DNA from: Desulfobacula sp.
Lineage (GTDB): Bacteria; Desulfobacterota; Desulfobacteria; Desulfobacterales; Desulfobacteraceae
Direction of reading: 5' to 3'
NCBI GenBank assembly: GCA_018702715.1
Contig: JABIYQ010000172.1
Location: 1-15,060 of the forward strand
DNA: 15,060 nucleotides
This document shows, piece by piece, positions 1 to 6,707 of this stretch (within the stretch, counting starts at the first letter, position 1; the number at the start of each line of letters is the position of its first letter). The position numbers were made by a program, and so were the translations under genes. The notes beneath the pieces were generated by a model. That model searched no databases and was not told the origin of the DNA. It saw only the letters and a list, made by a program, of their open reading frames with translations.

Positions 1-2311
1 CCACTGTCAGACAAGCATAAACTCCAGGTGCCATATTTGAATTAATTAGATCAAGTGTTTTGAATTCCATTTGTTTCAGGCTTACTTTCAATTCCCCGCC
101 TGTGTCTTCCATGGCATGATACGCATTGGTTGCAAGATTCATTACAATCTGATGAATTTGTGTGGGATCAGCTTTAATAATACCACAGTCAGGATTGATA
201 TCCTGTTTGATTTCAATTGTTGTGGGGATGGTAGACCGGATCAGTTTTAATGCTTCTTTGATGATCGGCTGCATCTTCATAAGCTTTAATTCATTTTTGT
301 CTTGACGAGAAAATGTAAGGATCTGTTTTACCAGTCCCTTGGCTCGCAAGGCACTGGTAAAAATTCCTTTCAGGCTGTCTTGAAATGGACTGTTTTCAGG
401 AAGATCCTCTAACACCATCTCCGCATACCCTAAAATAGGAAAAAGAATATTATTAAAATCATGGGCAATACCGCCTGCAAGAGTGCCGATGGATTCCATT
501 TTTTGAGCCTGTTGAAGTTGGGATTCGAGTTTCTTTTTTTCTGCTTCAGCTTTTTTCCGTGCAGTGATGTCTGCTAAAGAAAGAAGGACTTTATTGGCTC
601 CATCCAGGTTTAGCAGGGCAGTGGATATGAGAAGATCCATTGATATCTCTTTCTCATTTAGTAAGAAGGTCATTCTCCCTTCTTCCTCTGTGTGTGGTTT
701 TCCTTTCTGAAAGGTTAACATGATCTGAGTTCGTACAGGGCACAGAGAACAGTCAGCGTTTCGGCCACATCCTTTACCATCAAATGAGTTCAGACAATTA
801 AAAACCTCTCCGCCCAGAAGTCCGTAAAGTTCCTCTTTTTTCTTTCCCAAAAAAGCAGCACCTCTATTATTAATCATTTCAACTCGACTCTCGTCATTAA
901 CAAGCACGAGAATATTTGGCGTACTATCGAATATAGCTTTTAAATTTGCAGCATGATTTTTTATCTTTTTTTCGGCCTGTTTGCGCTCAGTGATATCAGT
1001 AATAAAACCTTCGAGTGAGCTAAGTTTTTTTTCTTTATCAAAAATCCCCCGACCTTTTTCCCATAGCCATTTGATATTTTGATTTTTATCGCGGATTCTG
1101 TATTCTATTGCAAACGCTCGTTTTCCGTTTATTGCAATTTGAATCTCATCTTCAACATATTGCCTGTCATCTTCAACAATCAAATCTCCATAAGACAAAG
1201 TTTGATTTTTTACGAGTTCAAATGGTTCATATCCCGTTAACTCATAACAGCCATTGCTGATGTAGAGCATTGTCCAATTCACATCATTCAGGCATTGATA
1301 TGCTATCCCGGGCAAATTATCCATTAAGGTAGACAGCTTACGTTCGCTTTCTTTTAGGGCACTTTCAGCTTTTTTAAGTCTCCTGTTCCAAAATAAAACG
1401 ATCACAATAATTGTCATAGAAAAAATACTGATAGCAAGAATCCATTTCAATATATAAACTTTATTGATTCCATGTTCGTATCTAACAGAAAGCCATTTAC
1501 TTCTAATTTGTATATGCTGTTCAGGTGTGATCGAATCGATAACCTTGTTAATGACCCCCAATAACTCTGGCAGGTCTTTTCTAACAGCCATATGAAGATT
1601 GTAATTCCCATACGGGGTAGGCGCAGCTATTTTCACATTCGCCAGGCCATATTTTTGTATAATATAGCTGGCTGCGGCAAGATTCTCTATTCCGGCATCC
1701 ACTCTGCCAAAAGATATAGTCTCAAGCTTTTTAAGTGGCGATTCTACATAGTATGGCTCAAACTTAATTTTATCTTTTTTAAGCCAGCTAGAAACGGCAT
1801 TTTTTTTAATAACTGCCAGTTTTTTCCCATGCAAATCTTCAATACCGCCGATGTAAGGAGCATCCTTACTGGTCAAAATCACCAACGGAAAAGAAAGATA
1901 TGGTGTAGAAAAATTTAAATAAACCTCTCGATCTATAGTCTTTGCTGCACAGGGGATCAGATCAATTTTTCCTGATTTAGCTTTGTTTAATACTTCAGTC
2001 CAGGGTAAATCTTTTTGAACTTCCAATTTAACACCAAGTTTATTCATAATAGCAAAAATGTAGTCTGCGGATATTCCTTTAAGGCGGCCTTGGTCATCAA
2101 AGTAATGGAATGGTGGAAAAGCTCGTGGGCCTCCTATTCTTATCGATTCCTTGGATTTCAACCAGGTCATCTCTTCCCGGGTCAGCTTGAGTTCATCCAG
2201 CGACAATTCTGTTTTCGCTGCAAACCCGTGGCCAATGAAGAAAAAATCCATGAATAAAATGGCAAAGAAAATAATACATATCTTAAATTTCTCTTTGTTT
2301 ATTTTCAGCAT
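1..2311 (-). CDS. Membrane sensor histidine kinase with periplasmic SBP_bac_3 domain and two PAS domains (partial, C-terminus off left edge)
   Basis: About 770 residues are visible in one uninterrupted frame. Residues 1-31 form a signal peptide (Lys-rich start, Phe/Ile core, ending GHGFAA). Residues 55-277 look like a type-3 solute-binding (Venus-flytrap) domain opening with LTREEMTWL and ending in SKWL. A single membrane helix lies at about 285-308. PAS 1 is at about 320-440 and ends in DITERKQAE. PAS 2, at about 453-585, carries C506, C515, C521 and C524. After a short coiled coil comes HisKA with GGIAHDFNNIL, phospho-acceptor H617, then the ATPase N-box with N725 and N729. The G boxes lie beyond the edge, so a C-terminal receiver domain cannot be excluded. 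An in-frame stop two codons upstream fixes the ATG at 2309-2311; no clear Shine-Dalgarno is seen. The architecture implies binding of a small periplasmic ligand and phosphorelay to an unseen regulator. The ligand is unknown. Confidence 0.9.
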   Translation of the reverse strand, partial: MLKINKEKFKICIIFFAILFMDFFFIGHGFAAKTELSLDELKLTREEMTWLKSKESIRIGGPRAFPPFHYFDDQGRLKGISADYIFAIMNKLGVKLEVQKDLPWTEVLNKAKSGKIDLIPCAAKTIDREVYLNFSTPYLSFPLVILTSKDAPYIGGIEDLHGKKLAVIKKNAVSSWLKKDKIKFEPYYVESPLKKLETISFGRVDAGIENLAAASYIIQKYGLANVKIAAPTPYGNYNLHMAVRKDLPELLGVINKVIDSITPEQHIQIRSKWLSVRYEHGINKVYILKWILAISIFSMTIIVIVLFWNRRLKKAESALKESERKLSTLMDNLPGIAYQCLNDVNWTMLYISNGCYELTGYEPFELVKNQTLSYGDLIVEDDRQYVEDEIQIAINGKRAFAIEYRIRDKNQNIKWLWEKGRGIFDKEKKLSSLEGFITDITERKQAEKKIKNHAANLKAIFDSTPNILVLVNDESRVEMINNRGAAFLGKKKEELYGLLGGEVFNCLNSFDGKGCGRNADCSLCPVRTQIMLTFQKGKPHTEEEGRMTFLLNEKEISMDLLISTALLNLDGANKVLLSLADITARKKAEAEKKKLESQLQQAQKMESIGTLAGGIAHDFNNILFPILGYAEMVLEDLPENSPFQDSLKGIFTSALRAKGLVKQILTFSRQDKNELKLMKMQPIIKEALKLIRSTIPTTIEIKQDINPDCGIIKADPTQIHQIVMNLATNAYHAMEDTGGELKVSLKQMEFKTLDLINSNMAPGVYACLTV

Positions 2312-2900
2312 TGTTTTTCAGTCATATGAAATCTCTTTTAAGTCGAAATAAACTTTGGAGCCTGAATACCGGAATACTTGCCATATTCTGCACAGTCCAC
2401 AAACCATAAAATCACCAAAATACTTTTAATATTCCTGTAAATTTCAATAATAATCACCGTACAGTATATTGTGGAGCAAAGTAAATGAATTTTCAAAAGA
2501 AGGTTCCATTATATAACCAAAAGCAAAGCCAAAAAAATTAAAATACCAATCAACTATTTTGGAGATAAAAGGAAGGGGATATCCATTCTGCTATGGTGAG
2601 GACTTTGTCTATTACAGTCGCTGTAAGCCTTTAATCCAAAGGCGTTGACTTCTTTTGTTATTAGTGACTGCAATTAAAATTTGACCGCTGGGCATTAGTA
2701 TTCATGGTCCGGGTTTTAGAAAAGTTTTGAGCGATACCACATATGGTAAATGACGTTTTCCCAAAATTGAAATTTTGATTCAATTATATATGCCCAGGAT
2801 ATGATTCCCGGTGATTCTGCAGATTAAAGTATTTAAAGTACCAATATATAAATCCCATTTTAGAAGGTTCCGGGAAATTCTTTTCCCGGGATTAACTTGC
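2312..2900. other. Intergenic region without a recognisable gene
   Basis: About 590 AT-rich bases separate the kinase start from the acyltransferase-hydrolase stop, both on the minus strand. I find no credible gene, tRNA or riboswitch. The only structure is a set of short dyads: TTACAG-tcg-CTGTAA at 2612-2626, CAAAATT-ga-AATTTTG at 2762-2777, an overlapping ATTGAA-N7-TTCAAT at 2766-2784, and a GC-rich hairpin at 2870-2889 listed separately. The kinase promoter should lie here, but no convincing -35/-10 pair stands out. Confidence 0.6.
2870..2889 (-). terminator. Likely terminator hairpin after the acyltransferase-hydrolase gene
   Basis: CCGGGAAA and TTTCCCGG form a perfect 8-bp stem around a 4-base loop, beginning 11 bases past the TAA of the minus-strand gene. 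The stem is G+C-rich at its base, unlike the surrounding DNA. The tract after it on the minus strand (AACCTTCT) is only weakly U-rich, so efficiency as an intrinsic terminator is uncertain. It could instead be a 3'-end stabilising hairpin. Confidence 0.45.
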
Positions 2901-5063
2901 TTAAACCCATTGCCTGATAAAATTTTCAATGGCCTTATAAATCCTTTTAGCACCCTCCCCTATCAAGATCCCATGACATTCATAATCAAAGATATAATAC
3001 TCTTTTATTTCAGATCCAATCTGCTCAAATAATTTAAGGGTTCCTTTGGGATTTACAACAGGGTCTTTTCTGGACTGGACAACCAGGGTTGGTTTATTGA
3101 TGTTTTTAAGCTTTGGTTCAAGTTGGTCCATAAGTTTTTCAAGTTGATGAATACCTGCAATAGGATTTCTTAAATAATTGATATGGGGGTTTTCAGGATT
3201 ATTTTCAATAAATTCTTTTGCAATGGTATCCAGATGGATCTTTTTTATCATTGAATTCCAGGCATCTATTGCTGGAACAAAATACGATCCTAAGTCATTA
3301 AGCCTCATGGGTGGTGCAACTGCAAAAACAGCCTGGATATCACCCAGTCTTGTGGACAATTCCAAAGCAAGCCCGGCACCCGTTGAAAAACCGCCTACAA
3401 TTATTTTTTTGCATGAATGTTTTAAGACAACATAGGCCTCTTCTGCTGATTCTATCCACTGCTCATAACTGGTTTTGGCAAGATCTTCCGGTGCTGTCCC
3501 ATGCCCTTTCAATCGTGGCACATAAACGGTAAAAGATTTTTCATGCAGATAATGTGCAAATGTTTTCATCTCTTCAGGGGCTGCCATATAGCCATGAATC
3601 AAAAGAACGCCTGCACTTTGGGTTTTATGTTTTAAAAATATAGGCTTTCCTATCCTTTTTTTTTTTGATTCTCCTTCAATATAGTGTTCATTATAATCCC
3701 GGGAAAAATCCACATTTATCTTTTCTAAAAGTTTGTCTTTCACAAGACTCATTATTTCATCACGAGATTTTTGAGCAACTTCTTTTAAAAACTTTTCAAC
3801 CTTTCTTACCGGTTCTACTTCATTGGCCATGACAAGAATTGGATTTTCAATTCTAATGGTATGAAAATTTGATCTGGTAATAAACTTGGTCTGATCCTTA
3901 AATATTTTACCATCTTTAATTTTTATAACATTTGTATTTTCGGCAATGACAAAAAAATCGGCAAATCGTTTAAACCGGTCATCCGTAAGTAGATGGATTT
4001 GGTTTTCTTGGAAATTATCAGATACAAAATATGTTTTGTTGGACACAAGCCATAAAATTGCAAAACACACCTTACATTTAAATTCATATATATCAATACC
4101 ATCTTCTCTGTACGGGAAATGTTTAAGGATACATGCCAGGACATGATCATAATTAAAACTTGTCATGGAATATACGGATGACATATAATTTTCCATGATT
4201 TTAATTGAAAACTGCTTTAATATCTGCTTTGCATTGGTATCTACATCAAGCTTAATTTTTCTCTTGACAGTCAGCATGCTTTCAATATAGGGATCATTTA
4301 AATACCCTTTAATATTAACGGGTTCCCCAAATCGAATATTGATATCCACATTGGAAAACAACATGCTTCCTTCGGTCATTAATTCGTCCATGACCCTTTT
4401 TGAAGGTTCCTTCATCACTATCTGGGCTATTTTGCTTAAAATATTTTCCTTTGGGCTTGCAGGATAATAGGTGATATTTACAGGAACAATATGTGTTTCC
4501 TGGTTAAGAACCTGATCAGAATCTTCTATTTCAAAGACATTGACAAGTCTATCAAATTCAGATTCATTCAACTCTTTCATTCTTCTTAAGCGCTCGCGAT
4601 AAAATTCACAGCGAAGTGCAACAATGGCAGCACCAGTGTGAGGCCGTTTAGCTTCTCTTTCATCGCTCAGAGCAAACTGATCCCTTTTAATCAACTTTTT
4701 ATTCTTAACCATCATTCCTTCGGGAAAAATTATCCATTGAACATCACCTGACAATAGTGTTCTTAATATGAGTTCATCCCTATGGGGATCTTTTGTGGAT
4801 ACAGCACCCAGATTATTTAAGGCACCCTTTAAAACCGGCACATCAAACAATTCTGCAGCAGCAAGGGACCAGATCTCCTTTTTGGTGATATTATGAATGT
4901 GAAAGGGGAGAAAAATGGTTTCTATCCTTGTAAAATGATTGGCCGTAAAAATAACAGATCCATCAGGGATATTGTGCTTTCCAGAAATCTTGATGCTTGC
5001 CTTTGAAAAGCCTGAAAAAGTTTTAAGTGTATAACTGGATAATTCAAATGCAAATCTGTTCAT
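2901..5063 (-). CDS. Fused PlsC-type acyltransferase / alpha-beta hydrolase
   Basis: This is a 720-residue two-enzyme protein. The N-terminal part (about 25-260) resembles glycerolipid acyltransferases: NHFTRIE (H43, E48) in the position of the NHx4D motif, a GAVSTKD segment at 86-92, and FPEG at 113-116 as block III. A helical middle region (about 280-450) matches nothing I know. The C-terminal part (about 483-720) is a serine hydrolase of the esterase/monoacylglycerol-lipase type: oxyanion HG at 490-491, nucleophile elbow GGFSTG with S560, probable acid D667 and base H697. No signal peptide or clear membrane helix is seen, so it is probably cytoplasmic and membrane-associated. The start is supported by AAGGTG six bases upstream. 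The inferred role is acyl removal and re-addition on lipids; substrates are unknown. A run of 11 A residues encodes K467-K469 at the junction. It is transcribed alone, divergently from the tRNA-modification operon. Confidence 0.88.
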   Translation of the reverse strand: MNRFAFELSSYTLKTFSGFSKASIKISGKHNIPDGSVIFTANHFTRIETIFLPFHIHNITKKEIWSLAAAELFDVPVLKGALNNLGAVSTKDPHRDELILRTLLSGDVQWIIFPEGMMVKNKKLIKRDQFALSDEREAKRPHTGAAIVALRCEFYRERLRRMKELNESEFDRLVNVFEIEDSDQVLNQETHIVPVNITYYPASPKENILSKIAQIVMKEPSKRVMDELMTEGSMLFSNVDINIRFGEPVNIKGYLNDPYIESMLTVKRKIKLDVDTNAKQILKQFSIKIMENYMSSVYSMTSFNYDHVLACILKHFPYREDGIDIYEFKCKVCFAILWLVSNKTYFVSDNFQENQIHLLTDDRFKRFADFFVIAENTNVIKIKDGKIFKDQTKFITRSNFHTIRIENPILVMANEVEPVRKVEKFLKEVAQKSRDEIMSLVKDKLLEKINVDFSRDYNEHYIEGESKKKRIGKPIFLKHKTQSAGVLLIHGYMAAPEEMKTFAHYLHEKSFTVYVPRLKGHGTAPEDLAKTSYEQWIESAEEAYVVLKHSCKKIIVGGFSTGAGLALELSTRLGDIQAVFAVAPPMRLNDLGSYFVPAIDAWNSMIKKIHLDTIAKEFIENNPENPHINYLRNPIAGIHQLEKLMDQLEPKLKNINKPTLVVQSRKDPVVNPKGTLKLFEQIGSEIKEYYIFDYECHGILIGEGAKRIYKAIENFIRQWV
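3656..3666 (-). repeat. A11 homopolymer at the domain junction
   Basis: Eleven consecutive T on the plus strand are A11 in the mRNA of the acyltransferase-hydrolase. It is the longest homopolymer in the window. It encodes Ser-Lys-Lys-Lys-Arg at residues 466-470, between the two enzymatic domains. Gain of one A leads to a stop giving a 479-residue product; loss of one A gives a stop (GGA TAG) and a 470-residue product. Confidence 0.9.
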
Positions 5064-5134
5064 AATTTACACCTTAAAACAAGATTGTTTATCTATGGTA
5101 TTTATAATATAACTAAGTGATGTTAATATAAATC

Positions 5135-5163
5135 TTGACCCTGTAAGCGATAATACTTAATGT
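5135..5163 (+). promoter_or_regulatory. Candidate promoter of the NIL-ferredoxin/mnmA/mtaB operon
   Basis: TTGACC at 5135-5140 resembles a sigma-70 -35 box and is followed after 17 bases by TAATGT at 5158-5163, a weak -10. It lies about 55 bases before the operon's first start codon and overlaps the dyad at 5145-5170. The -10 match is poor, so this is tentative. Confidence 0.3.
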
Positions 5164-5170
5164 ATCGCTT
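5145..5170. promoter_or_regulatory. Perfect 8-bp dyad, candidate operator
   Basis: AAGCGATA and TATCGCTT are exact inverted repeats separated by 10 bases, in the intergenic region between two divergent genes. The half-site centres are about 18 bases apart, roughly two helical turns, which suits a dimeric repressor. It overlaps the putative -35/-10 spacer. An RNA hairpin is the alternative, but the loop is large and the following T run is short. Confidence 0.45.
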
Positions 5171-5203
5171 TTGTCAAAGAAAATTATTCTTATTAGGAAA
5201 AAA

Positions 5204-5210
5204 TTGGAGG
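5204..5210 (+). promoter_or_regulatory. Shine-Dalgarno that decides a TTG start
   Basis: TTGGAGG ends seven bases before TTG at 5218-5220. The ATG touching the motif at 5211 opens a five-codon frame that stops at 5226-5228 and is too close to be used. The TTG is therefore the likely initiator of the NIL-ferredoxin. Confidence 0.75.
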
Positions 5211-5217
5211 ATGACAA

Positions 5218-5652
5218 TTGTATTCTAAAATAACCATACTGACCTTTCCACCGGAAATTTCCCAAAAAGCACTGGTATGTCAGTTAACAAAAAAATATGA
5301 CCTTTTATTTAATATTTTGAGTGCCAGAATATCCAATAAAAAAGAAGGGTATATGGTGCTGGAAATTTCCTCAGCATCTAAAACAGGATTTAATAAAGGC
5401 ATAAAATTTTTAAAGGACCAGGGAGTTTCCATATCCAGCCCTGAACATCAAATTTACAAAGATGAGGAGATCTGTACACATTGCGGGGCCTGCACTGCAG
5501 TCTGTCCAACAGAAGCCCTTTATATCAAACGCCCGGAAATGGAAGTTATTTTTGACAAGGAAAAGTGCAGCGTGTGCGAGCTTTGTGTTGTGACCTGCCC
5601 CACAAGGGCCATGGGGTTGTTTTCTTCAAAGACACAAGAAGTTTTGGTATGA
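5218..5652 (+). CDS. NIL-domain ferredoxin, 2x[4Fe-4S]
   Basis: This 144-residue protein has an N-terminal NIL-like ligand-binding fold (about 3-78) and a C-terminal bacterial-type ferredoxin. Cluster cysteines are C86, C89, C92, C96 and C117, C120, C123, C127, in the standard Cx2Cx2Cx3CP pattern. It starts at TTG behind a strong Shine-Dalgarno. NIL-ferredoxins of similar build are known in anaerobes, some paired with the COG1900 (DUF39) sulfurtransferase that makes homocysteine from aspartate semialdehyde; that partner is not in this window. Here the last four bases (ATGA) overlap the mnmA start, so the two are translationally coupled. This suggests a role in electron or sulfur delivery for tRNA thiolation. 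It is cytoplasmic, with no signal peptide. Family assignment is firm; the partner is inferred. Confidence 0.88.
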   Translation: MYSKITILTFPPEISQKALVCQLTKKYDLLFNILSARISNKKEGYMVLEISSASKTGFNKGIKFLKDQGVSISSPEHQIYKDEEICTHCGACTAVCPTEALYIKRPEMEVIFDKEKCSVCELCVVTCPTRAMGLFSSKTQEVLV

Positions 5653-6707
5653 AAAACCCGATTGTTGCAGTTGCCTTAAGCGGAGGAGTTGACTCCCTTG
5701 TTTCAGGATATCTCTTAAAACAGAAATACAAAAATGTTTTCGGCATTCATTTTACAACGGGTTACGAAAAAGAGCCTGCCGATGTGATAAGCCTTGAAAA
5801 TCAGCTCAGGTTCCCTGTTACTTGTATCGATCTTTCCAGCATCTTTGAAAAAAAGATTATTCAATATTTTATCCAAACCTATCTTGAAGGTAAAACCCCA
5901 AACCCCTGTATTATCTGCAATAAAGAGATAAAGTTTGGCGAACTGCTAAGAATCGCTCAAAACATGGGGGCGGATTTTCTGGCTAGTGGTCATTATGCCA
6001 CGGTTGTTAATCAAATCTCTTTTCCCAATAAAAATATTTCTCATTGCTATCTTGAAAAAGGAATGGATCCGCTAAAGGACCAGAGTTATTTTCTCTCCTT
6101 ATTATCCAGCGACCAGCTTGAAAAAATTATTTTTCCATTGGCCGGGATGATAAAAGATGATGTAAAACGATTGGCCCGTTCAAAACATCTATTGCCCCCA
6201 CAGCCCAGTGAAAGCCAGGACATATGTTTTATACATGACAATAATTTTTCAAATTTTATTTTAGAAAAACAAGAGGTACCTCCCCTGCACGGCAATATTA
6301 TTGATATGAACAAAAAAATTATAGGCCGCCACAATGGGTTGCATAAATTTACCATAGGACAAAGACGGGGGATCAACTGCCCTGCAAGTGAACCCTATTA
6401 TGTTAAAAAAATTGATATGGAAAATAATACCCTGAAAGTTTGTTTTAAAAAGGATTTGTCTGAAAAGACGATTAAAATTGCCCAGATAAACTGGAATTAT
6501 CCAAACTGGAATTTTCCAAACCGGAAAATCATCTCGGATATTACGACCAAGATCAGGTACAGCCACAAAGGCGCCTTATCAACACTGTCTTTAAACGGAT
6601 CTTGTGGAGAACTTGTGTTTGATGAACCCCAGAATGCTATTACTCCGGGACAGGCTGCGGTTTTTTATAAAGATACCAGAGTTTTGGGTGCTGGTATGAT
6701 TCAATGA
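5649..6707 (+). CDS. mnmA: tRNA-specific 2-thiouridylase MnmA
   Basis: MnmA adenylates C2 of wobble U34 in Lys, Glu and Gln tRNAs and replaces the oxygen with sulfur. The 352 residues carry the PP-loop SGGVDS (11-16), SGHYATVV (113-120), KDQSYFL (143-149), FTIGQRRG (234-241) and a C-terminal beta-barrel ending GAGMIQ. Catalytic cysteines are C90 in NPCIICN and C193 in ESQDICFI. C87 adds a CxxC; from memory E. coli MnmA has Asp at this place (NPDILCN). The CxxC plus distal Cys set is the one proposed to hold a [4Fe-4S] cluster in related thiolases. The ATG at 5649 is chosen because it overlaps the upstream stop as ATGA and gives the normal N-terminus; an earlier in-frame ATG (5565) lies inside the ferredoxin gene. 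It overlaps mtaB by ATGA at its own end. Confidence 0.95.
   Translation: MKNPIVAVALSGGVDSLVSGYLLKQKYKNVFGIHFTTGYEKEPADVISLENQLRFPVTCIDLSSIFEKKIIQYFIQTYLEGKTPNPCIICNKEIKFGELLRIAQNMGADFLASGHYATVVNQISFPNKNISHCYLEKGMDPLKDQSYFLSLLSSDQLEKIIFPLAGMIKDDVKRLARSKHLLPPQPSESQDICFIHDNNFSNFILEKQEVPPLHGNIIDMNKKIIGRHNGLHKFTIGQRRGINCPASEPYYVKKIDMENNTLKVCFKKDLSEKTIKIAQINWNYPNWNFPNRKIISDITTKIRYSHKGALSTLSLNGSCGELVFDEPQNAITPGQAAVFYKDTRVLGAGMIQ
6488..6517 (+). repeat. Tandem 15-bp duplication inside mnmA
   Basis: Two adjacent 15-base units differ at one position (aaactggaattatcc, then aaactggaattttcc), followed by a decayed third unit starting aaaccgg. They encode N-W-N-Y-P and N-W-N-F-P near residues 281-290, in the segment leading to the C-terminal barrel. 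It stays in frame. Confidence 0.8.

Noticed and set aside
1592..2351. Plus-strand open frames of 66 to 108 codons opposite the sensor kinase
   Set aside because: They are antisense to a continuous, domain-rich kinase frame, have Lys/Phe/Ile-rich composition typical of shadow frames, and lack ribosome sites or recognisable motifs.
2370..2400. Possible sigma-54 promoter upstream of the kinase (TGGCA on the minus strand)
   Set aside because: The GC element at the required spacing is missing.
2484..2540. Small ATG-started frame in the 2312-2900 gap
   Set aside because: It ends after 18 codons with no Shine-Dalgarno or recognisable sequence. Nothing in the gap resembles a gene remnant.
5565..5648. 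Upstream ATG extending MnmA by 28 residues
   Set aside because: The extension lies inside the ferredoxin cluster-coding region and reads as frame-shifted ferredoxin sequence. The ATGA overlap at 5649 gives the conserved N-terminus.
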